Below, piece by piece: positions 24,561 through 31,994 of a stretch of 64,000 nucleotides of DNA; positions within the stretch are counted from its first letter, which is position 1, and each line of letters starts with the position of its first letter. Source of the stretch: JAJDAH01 sp964487605. GTDB lineage: Bacteria > Myxococcota_A > Polyangia > Polyangiales > Polyangiaceae. Location: assembly GCA_964487605.1 (NCBI GenBank), contig CAZARU010000015.1:1-64000 (forward strand), given 5' to 3'. The position numbers and the translations under genes are program-made. The notes beneath the pieces are model-generated. The model was given only the letters and a program-made list of their open reading frames with translations, did no database searches and was not told the DNA's origin.

Positions 24561-25274
24561 ATGGCCGAATCCAAGAAGAAGAACAGGAAGAAGCGTCCCC
24601 CGAAGCAGCGCATGGAGCGGCGCTTCGAGCCCGTGTCCACCAGCACGCCGACCACGACCGCCGCCGCTGGCATGGCGGGCGCCCTCCTGCTCGGCGTCGG
24701 CGTCTACGGACAGTGGCTCCGCGACGGCTGGACCCCCGCGGGGCCGCTGGAGCACTCGCAGTGGCTGGTGGCGAGCGGTGCCGCGGTGCTCGCCGGTGCA
24801 CTCTGGTTCGCGGATGCCGGGGCCCACGCCGTACGCGTCGGAGACGCCGGCATCGCCGTCGAGAAGGGCAGCGACGTGTTGCGCCTCGCGTGGTGCGACC
24901 TCGAGTCGCTACGCCTCGAGGGAGGTAGGCTCGTGGCCAAGGGCCCCACGACCCTCTCCATCCCGATCCACGCCCACGCCGCCGCAGTCGCGTCGATCCT
25001 GAAGGAGTGCGTGACCCGCGTGCCCGACGTCCTCGACGTGAAGGAGAGCGAACGCAAGAACCTGCCCCAGCCCAGGGGCGACGAGGGCGAGGAGCTCGTC
25101 ATCGAGGGGATCCAGATCGCCGGGCGCAACTGCGCCCAGAGCGACAAGCCCATCGCGTTCGAGCGAGACGCGCGGCTGTGTCCCAGGTGCGCCCAGGTGT
25201 TTCACAAGGACCACGTGCCTCGTGACTGCGTCACCTGCGAGGCACCGCTGGCCGGAAAGGCCGTCGCCCCGTGA
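24561..25274 (+). CDS. Two-TM protein with C-terminal zinc ribbon, function unknown
   Basis: 237 residues. Very basic N terminus (SKKKNRKKRPPK), two membrane segments (about 36-54 and 68-87), a soluble domain (about 90-190), and a C-terminal treble-cysteine zinc-ribbon pattern: C near 198, then CPRC...CVTCEAPL (four Cys in CxxC pairs with intervening His). This organisation suggests a cytoplasmic adaptor facing the membrane. Start at ATG 24561; ATG 24519 in frame would add 14 residues. The stop overlaps the start of the dehydrogenase gene (GTGA), so the two are translationally coupled. Confidence 0.7.
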   Translation: MAESKKKNRKKRPPKQRMERRFEPVSTSTPTTTAAAGMAGALLLGVGVYGQWLRDGWTPAGPLEHSQWLVASGAAVLAGALWFADAGAHAVRVGDAGIAVEKGSDVLRLAWCDLESLRLEGGRLVAKGPTTLSIPIHAHAAAVASILKECVTRVPDVLDVKESERKNLPQPRGDEGEELVIEGIQIAGRNCAQSDKPIAFERDARLCPRCAQVFHKDHVPRDCVTCEAPLAGKAVAP

Positions 25275-26176
25275 CGGCTTCTCCGAAAGCGGTGGTGCGT
25301 GTCGCCGTGCTCGGCGCGGGCACCATGGGACGCGGCATCGCCCAGCTCTGCGCGCAGCGGGGCCTCGACACGCACCTGTACGACGTCGAGAAGGAGCAGC
25401 TGAAGCGGGCGATCATGGCGGTCACCGGGACCCTGGAGAACCTCGCCTCGAAGGAGAAGATCACCTGCGCCGAGAAGGACGCCGCCCTGGGACGGCTGTC
25501 CACGGGAACGGACCTGGCGAAGGTGTGCCGAGACGTGGATCTCGTCGTCGAGGCCGCCCCCGAGTCCATGGACCTGAAGGCGGAGCTCTTCGCCAAGGTG
25601 AAGAAGCACGCGCCCAGAGACGCCGTGCTCGCCACGAACACCTCCAGCCTGTCGATCACCGAGCTGGCGCGGAAGGTGGAGGCGACCGACCGGGTCATCG
25701 GACTGCACTTCTTCAATCCGCCGCCGGTGATGCCGCTGCTGGAGGTCGTGCGTGGCCTGTCCACCCCCGACGCGCTCGTCGATCACGCGCTCGGGTTCGC
25801 CGCGCAGCTCGGCAAGGAGCCCATCGTCGTCAACGACTTCCCGGGTTTCGCGTCGAGCCGTCTCGGAGTAGCGCTGGGCGCAGAGGCGATGCGCATGCTC
25901 GAGCAGGGCGTCGCCCGCGCGACCGACATCGACAAGGCGATGGAGCTCGGTTACCGCCACCCCATGGGACCGCTCAAGCTGACGGATCTCGTCGGCCTCG
26001 ACGTGCGACTCGCGATCCTGGAGCACCTGCACCGCGAGATCGGCGAGCAGTTTCGCCCACCGACGATCCTGCGGCAGATGGTGCGCGCCGGACGCCTGGG
26101 CAAGAAGACGCGTCTCGGGTTCTATCGGTGGACCGACGACGGCCCCGTGCCCGTCGACGACCCGCCCGAGACCTGA
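25271..26176 (+). CDS. 3-hydroxyacyl-CoA (3-hydroxybutyryl-CoA) dehydrogenase
   Basis: NAD(P)-dependent oxidation of 3-hydroxyacyl-CoA, or reduction of acetoacetyl-CoA; cytoplasmic, 301 residues. Rossmann motif GAGTMGRGIAQ (14-24), catalytic His in GLHFFNPPPVMPL (about 142) with preceding NTSSLSIT, then the C-terminal helical domain (DFPGFASSRLG, GYRHPMGPLKLTDLVGLD) and GRLGKKTRLGFY ending. It is the single-domain hbd/paaH type, not the FadB fusion. A thiolase gene lies 563 nt downstream on the other strand, so the two could serve the same acyl-CoA interconversion. GTG 25271 overlaps the previous stop. Confidence 0.93.
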   Translation: MTASPKAVVRVAVLGAGTMGRGIAQLCAQRGLDTHLYDVEKEQLKRAIMAVTGTLENLASKEKITCAEKDAALGRLSTGTDLAKVCRDVDLVVEAAPESMDLKAELFAKVKKHAPRDAVLATNTSSLSITELARKVEATDRVIGLHFFNPPPVMPLLEVVRGLSTPDALVDHALGFAAQLGKEPIVVNDFPGFASSRLGVALGAEAMRMLEQGVARATDIDKAMELGYRHPMGPLKLTDLVGLDVRLAILEHLHREIGEQFRPPTILRQMVRAGRLGKKTRLGFYRWTDDGPVPVDDPPET

Positions 26177-26178
26177 GC

Positions 26179-26739
26179 GTGATCCCCCAGGACACGGGCC
26201 AGACGAAGGGGTACACCCTGCTGTCGTACGTCGAGCCCATCCGGCGCGAGCGCACCGAGCTCTGGCAGCGCATGGAGGGCGCCATGTCGGACGACGCGCG
26301 CGCGTTCTTTCGCGGCACCATCTTCGCGAACAACTGGTACCCGAGGACGCGAACCCACGAGCTGCTGACGGCCTTCCACGAGAGCGTGAGCGGCGAGGAG
26401 CGGGAGTTCCGCGAGCTCGGCGCCATGTCGGCGCGCTACCAGGTCCACGTCATCTACCGGATGTTCCTCAAGTTCGCGACTCCCGCGTTCGTGTTCCGAC
26501 GCGCCTCGAGCCTGTGGCAGCGGCAGTCCACGGTGGGCTCCTTCGACGTCGCAGAGGACCACGACGATCACCTCGTGGGCATCCTCGAGGATCCGTGCCT
26601 ACCCGTCGGCGTGGCGCCGCTCATCGCAGGCTGGAGCGATACCATCGTCGCCATGCTCGGGCGAACCCCCTACCCCACGACGTTCGAGCAGGTGGGTCCC
26701 ACGCGGTGGCGATTCCGCGTGAGCTGGATCCAGCGCTGA
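26179..26739 (+). CDS. Unknown protein resembling the myxobacterial DUF2378/TIGR02265 paralogous family
   Basis: 186 residues, soluble. The sequence shows FANNWYPRTRTHELLTAF, then FRELGAMSARYQVHVIYRMF, FATPAFVFRRASSLW and a C-terminal WRFRVSWI. This order (start loop with WYP, FRELG.xSA, VFRRAxxxW, then a bobbed C-terminal strand) is what I recall of the roughly 180-residue paralogous family common in myxobacteria, of unknown role. The start GTG 26179 is 2 nt after the dehydrogenase stop, so it is probably coupled. Its stop abuts the convergent thiolase stop with no gap. Family assignment is tentative. Confidence 0.65.
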   Translation: MIPQDTGQTKGYTLLSYVEPIRRERTELWQRMEGAMSDDARAFFRGTIFANNWYPRTRTHELLTAFHESVSGEEREFRELGAMSARYQVHVIYRMFLKFATPAFVFRRASSLWQRQSTVGSFDVAEDHDDHLVGILEDPCLPVGVAPLIAGWSDTIVAMLGRTPYPTTFEQVGPTRWRFRVSWIQR

Positions 26740-27948
26740 TCAAGCGCGCTCGAAGATCGTCGCGATGCCCTGACCGACGCCGATGCAGAGCGCGGCCATG
26801 CCGATGCGCGCCCTGGGATCCCCCTTCATCGCGTGGAGCAGCGTTCCCGCTATCCGCGCGCCCGAACAGCCGATGGGATGTCCCAGGCAGATGGCGCCGC
26901 CGCGGACGTTGACCTTCGCCGGGTCCAGGTCGAGGCCTCGGACGCACGCGATGCTCTGCGACGCGAACGCCTCGTTGAGCTCCACGAGATCGAGGTTGGG
27001 CGCCCGCAGACCCGCCCGGGCCAGCGCCTTCCTCCCCGCGGGGATGGGGCCCTCTCCCATGTAGCTCGGATCGACACCGGCAGTCGCGGAGAGCACCCAG
27101 CGCAGCACGGGCGTCACCCCCAGCTCCTGAACGACCCGCTCGCTCGCGAGGAGGACCGCAGCGGACCCGTCGTTCAGCGGCGACGAGTTCCCCGCGGTGA
27201 CCGTGCCTCCTTGCCGGAACACCGCCGGGAGCTTCGCCAGGCGCTCGAGCGTCGTGTCCGGGCGTGGCGACTCGTCGCGGGAGAACGTGATCGGGTCCCC
27301 CTTTCGCACGGGGAGCGCCAGCGGCACGACCTCGTCCTTGAAGAGTCCGGCCTCCCACGCCGCAATGCCCTTCCTGTGCGAATCGAGCGCGAACTGATCC
27401 TGTTCCTCCCGCGTGATGCCGAACTTCTTGGCGACGTTCTCGGCCGTCTCGCCCATCCCGAGCAGCTCGAAGCGCTCGGCCATCTTGGGGTTCGGGTACC
27501 GCCACCCGAGCGTCGTGTCGTAGAGGACCGGCGTCTCGCGCGGGTAGGCGCTCTCCGGCTTCGGCATCGAGTACGGGGCGCGCGTCATGCTCTCGACGCC
27601 CCCGGCGATCGCGACGTCTGCCTCACCGAGGGCGATCATGCGCGCGGCGTCGTTCAGCGCCTCGAGACCCGAACCGCACAGTCGGTTCACGGTCACGGCG
27701 GGGACCTCGTAGGGCAGGCCGGCCAGGAGCAGCCCCATTCGAGCGACGTTGCGATTGTCTTCGCCGGCCTGGTTCGTGGAGCCGAACACGACCTGATCCA
27801 GTCGCTCGCAGAGGCGCGGATGGCGCTGGACGAGCGCGGCGATGACGTGCGCGGCCAGATCGTCCGAGCGGACCTTCGCGAGCGCACCGCCGTACTTCCC
27901 GATGGGTGAGCGCACGGCGTCGATGAGGAACACGGTGTTCGGAGACAT
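26740..27948 (-). CDS. Thiolase family protein (acetyl-CoA C-acetyltransferase)
   Basis: 402-residue cytoplasmic thiolase that condenses or cleaves acyl-CoA units. Nucleophile Cys91 in NRLCGSGLEAL, the loop GGVESMTRAPY, NEAFASQ, catalytic His in GGAICLGHPIGCSGAR and second Cys in AALCIGVGQG are all present. It could be a beta-ketoadipyl-CoA thiolase or an acetoacetyl-CoA thiolase; sequence alone does not decide. Start ATG 27948 lies 6 nt after TATGCT, with TCGACG 17 nt further upstream, so a leaderless mRNA is expected. It is divergent from the CrtC-like gene. Confidence 0.94.
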   Translation of the reverse strand: MSPNTVFLIDAVRSPIGKYGGALAKVRSDDLAAHVIAALVQRHPRLCERLDQVVFGSTNQAGEDNRNVARMGLLLAGLPYEVPAVTVNRLCGSGLEALNDAARMIALGEADVAIAGGVESMTRAPYSMPKPESAYPRETPVLYDTTLGWRYPNPKMAERFELLGMGETAENVAKKFGITREEQDQFALDSHRKGIAAWEAGLFKDEVVPLALPVRKGDPITFSRDESPRPDTTLERLAKLPAVFRQGGTVTAGNSSPLNDGSAAVLLASERVVQELGVTPVLRWVLSATAGVDPSYMGEGPIPAGRKALARAGLRAPNLDLVELNEAFASQSIACVRGLDLDPAKVNVRGGAICLGHPIGCSGARIAGTLLHAMKGDPRARIGMAALCIGVGQGIATIFERA

Positions 27949-27954
27949 GGCGCG

Positions 27955-27983
27955 AGCATAGCGGCCGAGCCGAGCCGCGTCGA
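27955..27983 (-). promoter_or_regulatory. Promoter of the thiolase gene, leaderless geometry
   Basis: Minus strand TCGACG (27983-27978), 17-nt spacer, TATGCT (27960-27955), then 6 nt to the ATG. The start of transcription should coincide with the A of ATG. No SD sequence. Confidence 0.55.
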
Positions 27984-28017
27984 TCGCGGCGGCCTTCTTC
28001 GCGCCCGTGGACCCTGA

Positions 28018-28023
28018 TAGCGT
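28018..28023 (+). promoter_or_regulatory. -10 element TAGCGT, N9 before ATG 28033
   Basis: TAGCGT nine nt before the start codon, no SD sequence. Confidence 0.5.
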
Positions 28024-28032
28024 CGGTGACCG

Positions 28033-29433
28033 ATGCCGGCCCACGTGCTTCCACCGCCACCCGGGTCCTGGCCCTATCACCGCCCAGGAACGGCGCTGAC
28101 GTTTCCCCGCGACGAGGGATGGCACCAGGCCCACTTCGGTCGCGCGAGCCCCGTGCCGGGCATGGAGTGGGTCTACCTGAACGGGCACGTCGACGCCCTG
28201 GACGGTTCGGGACGAACGTTCGTCGTCTTTGCCGCGTACTTCACGCAGAACCTGCGATTCCTGGTCATCCGTGCCTTCGATGCGACCGACACGCTGCTCG
28301 GCGTGTGGACGGGAACGGCGATGGGAAGCCTGCGGCCGTCGCGAACGCGCCTCGATCTCGAGTTCCGGCACGACGGCGGGACGGACACCTGGCGAGGCGA
28401 TGCCGCGATGCCCTTCCGGTCGACGCTGCACGCGACGGACGACGCGAAGAAGTTCCAGATGGACCTGGACCTGGTGCCGAAGAAGGCACCCTACGAGGTC
28501 GGCGGCACGGGGCACATGCCGTTCGGGCGAAGAGGCGACTTCTTCTACTACTCGCTGTCGCGCCTCGACCTGTCCGGCTCGCTGTGGTTGGTGTGGCCGG
28601 ACGGCCGCGAGGAAGACGTTCCCGTGAAGGGCGTCGGCTGGTTCGATCATCAGTGGGGCGATTTCTTCGTGACGCCCATCCGCAACCCCTGGCTGGAGGA
28701 GTACGAGTGGATGAGCATCCAGCTCGACACCGAGGACGAGGTCATGCTGACCACGGTCTGGGAGCGAGACGGAACCACGCCGAGCCTCGCGGCCTACGGC
28801 GGGGCGGGCCTCATCCAGCGCGACGGCACCCTCGGCAGCCTCGTGGGCGCGCACCGCTGGACCCGCCGGTCGTTCTGGGAATCGCCGGACACGGGCGACG
28901 TCTACTCCGCGCGCTGGCGCTTCGACGCTCCCGAGTGGGACATGCACCTCGACATCGTCCCGCGCGAGAAGGATCAGCTGACGCCGCTCGTGGACGAGTC
29001 ACCGCTGACCGCCCGCGGGCTCGCCAGCCGCCTGGCCATGGGTCCGGCGAACTGGCTCGGGAGCTTCTGGGAAGGGAGCTGTCGCGTCACGGGTTCGTTC
29101 CGGGGCGCGCCGGTGAAGGGCGTGGCCTTCGCCGAGCTGATCAAGCGCTTCGAGGCGCCGAAGTTTCGAATCGTCGAGGAACGGGACGAACCGAACCTCG
29201 TCGTCTTGCGCTGGCGGGTGGAGAACCCCGACGAGCAGGTGGAGCTCCGCCACCACGTGTTCGTCGAACGCGCGGACGGCACGGTGCTGCAGCAGGCCGG
29301 CGACCTCGACGTTCCGGTGTTCGTCCTGGACGACCCGCTCCTGCCGCGGGGCGAGCCGCTCACCGTACGGGTCCGCGCCGCGTCGATGGACGGTGCCATC
29401 TCGTCGACACGTACCATCGGCGTGACGCTCTAG
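28033..29433 (+). CDS. CrtC/AttH-like lipocalin-fold protein (putative carotenoid 1,2-hydratase type)
   Basis: 466 residues, no signal peptide. The family's substrate-pocket block is clear: GVGWFDHQWGDFF (about 205-217) following DLSGSLW, plus EWVYLNGHV and YYSLSRLD. CrtC adds water to the terminal double bond of acyclic carotenoids; AttH proteins share the fold. The protein is longer than CrtC (about 280-390), with an extra C-terminal beta domain (about 330-466). A desaturase-type flavoprotein gene starts 896 nt downstream on the same strand, which supports a carotenoid or isoprenoid role, with flgF-like DNA in between on the other strand. Start at ATG 28033 after TAGCGT-N9. Confidence 0.75.
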   Translation: MPAHVLPPPPGSWPYHRPGTALTFPRDEGWHQAHFGRASPVPGMEWVYLNGHVDALDGSGRTFVVFAAYFTQNLRFLVIRAFDATDTLLGVWTGTAMGSLRPSRTRLDLEFRHDGGTDTWRGDAAMPFRSTLHATDDAKKFQMDLDLVPKKAPYEVGGTGHMPFGRRGDFFYYSLSRLDLSGSLWLVWPDGREEDVPVKGVGWFDHQWGDFFVTPIRNPWLEEYEWMSIQLDTEDEVMLTTVWERDGTTPSLAAYGGAGLIQRDGTLGSLVGAHRWTRRSFWESPDTGDVYSARWRFDAPEWDMHLDIVPREKDQLTPLVDESPLTARGLASRLAMGPANWLGSFWEGSCRVTGSFRGAPVKGVAFAELIKRFEAPKFRIVEERDEPNLVVLRWRVENPDEQVELRHHVFVERADGTVLQQAGDLDVPVFVLDDPLLPRGEPLTVRVRAASMDGAISSTRTIGVTL

Positions 29434-30158
29434 TCGCGCTTCATGAGCTCCGTGGACGCGCGGCGGTCGGCCTCGCTGAAGGCCTCGATGACCTTGGTCA
29501 GCATCTCGAAGCTGCGCGTCGCGGTCATGATGCCGTTCATCGACTTGATGGCGCCGGTGTTGGACTGCTCGAGCGCGCCCATGGCCAGGTCCGGCGTGAC
29601 GGCGACGGGCCGACCCGTCGCGCGGAGCAGCACGTTGCCGTCCTTCTCGAGGCCCGCGCCGCCGGGGAACTTCACAACGAGCAGCTTCCCGCCCGTGTCC
29701 ACGCCGTCCGCGACGACCGAACCGTCGGCGGAGATGGCGACCACCTTCGCGTCTCGAGGAACCGTGATCGGCCGACGCGCGGGGTTCAGGTAGGGGTCGC
29801 CGTCGCTCGTGGTCAGTACCCCGTCGGCGCGCATCCGGATGGCGCCGGCTCGGGTGTAGCGCTCGCCGGCGGTAGAGGACACGGTGAAGAACCCCTCGCC
29901 CTTGATGGCGACGTCGAGGCGACGGTCGGTGACGACGACGGGGCCCGGCGCGAGGTTCGGCTCCACCGTGCCGACCGTGGCGAACTTCAGGGACCGGGTC
30001 GCGAAGTTGCCCTCGGCCGTGGCCAGGCGCTGTCGGAACACCATCTGGTCGGAGCGGAACCCCGCCGTGCCGGCGTTGGCGACGTTGTTCGCGGCGACGT
30101 CCAGGGCCGTGATCTGCCCGGCGGCACCGGAAGCGGCGGCCCATATGCCTGCGCTCAT
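29430..30158 (-). CDS. FlgF/FlgG-type flagellar basal-body rod protein
   Basis: 242 residues. N-terminal rod motif AAASGAAGQITALDVAANNVANAGTAGFR (about 6-34), central domain (IKGEGFFTVSS, TRAGAIRMRADGVLTTSDG), C-terminal helix motif GALEQSNTGAIKSMNGIMTATRSFEMLTK (about 190-218). These are the conserved ends that polymerise in the axial rod; length (about 240) fits FlgF. It stands alone: no other flagellar gene is in the window and it overlaps the convergent CrtC-like gene by 4 nt. Start at ATG 30158; no SD is evident, and residues further upstream in the same frame are not supported. Confidence 0.88.
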   Translation of the reverse strand: MSAGIWAAASGAAGQITALDVAANNVANAGTAGFRSDQMVFRQRLATAEGNFATRSLKFATVGTVEPNLAPGPVVVTDRRLDVAIKGEGFFTVSSTAGERYTRAGAIRMRADGVLTTSDGDPYLNPARRPITVPRDAKVVAISADGSVVADGVDTGGKLLVVKFPGGAGLEKDGNVLLRATGRPVAVTPDLAMGALEQSNTGAIKSMNGIMTATRSFEMLTKVIEAFSEADRRASTELMKRD

Positions 30159-30205
30159 GCGCGGGGCAGGCTGCAACTGCGGTGCCAGCCCCGCCGGCGG
30201 CGTTT

Positions 30206-30221
30206 CGTCGCGGCCGCGACG
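30206..30221. repeat. 16-bp perfect palindrome between divergent genes
   Basis: CGTCGCGGCCGCGACG, a perfect inverted repeat in the 170-nt gap between flgF (minus) and the desaturase gene (plus). Possible operator. No clear promoter hexamers were found in this gap. Confidence 0.4.
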
Positions 30222-30328
30222 CGGACCGGGGCCGGCGCCGCCACGGCGCTGACGGGGCCCCGCGCGCGCCACCGCCATGGCGTTGTCGCCGGCCGACCCC
30301 GCCCGGCGCGCCGAAGAGAGTCGCGCCC

Positions 30329-31960
30329 GTGGCGCGTCGGCGGGTCGTCGTTCTGGGGGGAGGCCTCGCCGCGCTCTCGGCGGGGATTCACCTGCTCGAC
30401 CAGGGCGGCTCGGCGCGCTTCGAGGTGAAGCTCGTCTGCATGGAGCACCGCCTGGGCGGCAAGGCGGCGAGCTGGCGGTTGCCGACGCCAGCCGGCGCAC
30501 CGAGCCGCTACATGGAGGTCGGGTTCCACGCCGTCTTCGGTTACTACGACCGGCTGCGGAAGATGTTGCGAGCGGTGAATCGCCGGGTCTCCGATCCGCG
30601 GTGGTTTCGGCCGAACGGCGGCGTCCACCGGATGTACGAGGCGGGGAGCGTGCGCGCGGTCAATCGCCTCGATCTCCCCTCGGGTGTCCTCGACGTGGGC
30701 GCCCTCGCGAACTCCGGCCTCCTGTCGTACCGCGGCATGAATGCGTTCGAGAAGGGCGCCGCGGGACTCTGGCTCGCCCGGATGGGCTCACGCCTCCTGG
30801 GCGGACCGGTGGACGCGGCCATCGACGAGGTTCCCTTCACCGAGTACTGCATCGAGCAGGGCCTCTTGCCGGAGCTCACGAAGAAGAGCTGGTTCCGGTA
30901 CATCCTCGACCTCGCGTTCAACTACCCGCACGCCGGCTCGGCGTACGTGGGCATGGCCGGCTTCAAGAAGCTCGCCGGTCCCGCGAACAGCACGGTGTAC
31001 TACTTCAACGGCGCGACCAGCGAAGTCATGATTGCACCGCTGGTGGAGCGGTTCCTGGCGCTCGGCGGCTCCATCGAGTTCTGCACCAAGGCCACCCGCG
31101 TCGAGCTCGATCCGGCCACGAGCTCCCTCGAGCGGATCGAGACGCGACCCATGGCCACGGCGGTTCCCATCGCGGGAGTGACGGATCGCGTGGACGTCGT
31201 GCCCATCGGAGGCACCTACCCGCTGGACGAGAACCCCTACCCGCCTCCCGGCGATCCGCAGCCCCCCGCCGCGTCACCGACACGGACGCTGCGGCGCGGA
31301 ACGGACTTCGACGACGTCGTGTGGACGCTGCCCGTAGAGTCCACCAAGGCGCTGCTCGCCACGACGAGTGATCCGGCGGCCCACGTTCACGCGTTCGACC
31401 AGCTCGCGAACATCTTCTCGCTGCACACCATCGCTCCGATCTCCGGTCGCATCTGGACGCCCGAGAAGCTGGTCCCGCCGACGTTCGACACGGTGGTGAT
31501 GGGCACCCCGCAGCCCGCCGCGACGATCATGGACTACGCGAACCGAGTCGACGAGCTTCGCCGCGGGCCGTTCGGATCGGTCATCGAGTTCGAAGGCCAG
31601 GAGGGGGTCCACGGCGGCCTCACGGACCGCCAGATCATGACGGGCCTCCTCGACGACTTCGTGAAGCTGCCCTTCGTGAACGCGAGCCGCGTGCGCGCGG
31701 CGGACATCCTGAACCAGACGAACGGTCACCATCACGACTTTCGGCGCAACACCGCGCACCACATGCGCTACCTGCTCATGACGCCGGGCCACTGGAAGTA
31801 CCGCCCCGATCAGGACCGCTGCCCCTACGACAACCTGGTCTTCGCCGGTGACTGGGTGAAGACGACCCAGGAGACGGCCAGCATGGAAGCCGCCGTGCGC
31901 TCGGGGCACGTCGCGGCGAACCTCCTGCGCCGACGCGCGGGCGTGGCGACGGCGGACTGA
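30329..31960 (+). CDS. FAD-dependent phytoene/zeta-carotene desaturase-type oxidoreductase
   Basis: 543 residues. N-terminal dinucleotide-binding fold VVVLGGGLAALSAGIHLLD (6-24) and the charged continuation EHRLGGKAASW (about 42-52) are hallmarks of the amine-oxidase/desaturase flavoprotein superfamily; the C-terminal block NLVFAGDWVKTTQETASMEAAVRSG is the FAD-binding end (GDW.....SMEGA pattern) of plant-type carotene desaturases and squalene-associated desaturases. Start at GTG 30329, where the Rossmann motif is at residue 6 and GAAGAGAG precedes. A Pro-rich insert (about 295-315) is unusual. Probable carotenoid or hopanoid desaturation together with the CrtC-like gene. Confidence 0.83.
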   Translation: MARRRVVVLGGGLAALSAGIHLLDQGGSARFEVKLVCMEHRLGGKAASWRLPTPAGAPSRYMEVGFHAVFGYYDRLRKMLRAVNRRVSDPRWFRPNGGVHRMYEAGSVRAVNRLDLPSGVLDVGALANSGLLSYRGMNAFEKGAAGLWLARMGSRLLGGPVDAAIDEVPFTEYCIEQGLLPELTKKSWFRYILDLAFNYPHAGSAYVGMAGFKKLAGPANSTVYYFNGATSEVMIAPLVERFLALGGSIEFCTKATRVELDPATSSLERIETRPMATAVPIAGVTDRVDVVPIGGTYPLDENPYPPPGDPQPPAASPTRTLRRGTDFDDVVWTLPVESTKALLATTSDPAAHVHAFDQLANIFSLHTIAPISGRIWTPEKLVPPTFDTVVMGTPQPAATIMDYANRVDELRRGPFGSVIEFEGQEGVHGGLTDRQIMTGLLDDFVKLPFVNASRVRAADILNQTNGHHHDFRRNTAHHMRYLLMTPGHWKYRPDQDRCPYDNLVFAGDWVKTTQETASMEAAVRSGHVAANLLRRRAGVATAD

Positions 31961-31994
31961 ACCAGCCGCGCCGGTCCGGGCTCGTCAGCGCTGC

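Noticed and set aside
25222..26178. Upstream extension of the 26179 gene in the same open frame
   Set aside because: It runs through the dehydrogenase gene in another frame; the GTG at 26179, 2 nt after its stop, is the natural start.
30159..30500. N-terminal extension of FlgF
   Set aside because: The added residues are Arg/Pro/Ser-rich and lie in the divergent intergenic region; family members start at the MSAGIW position.
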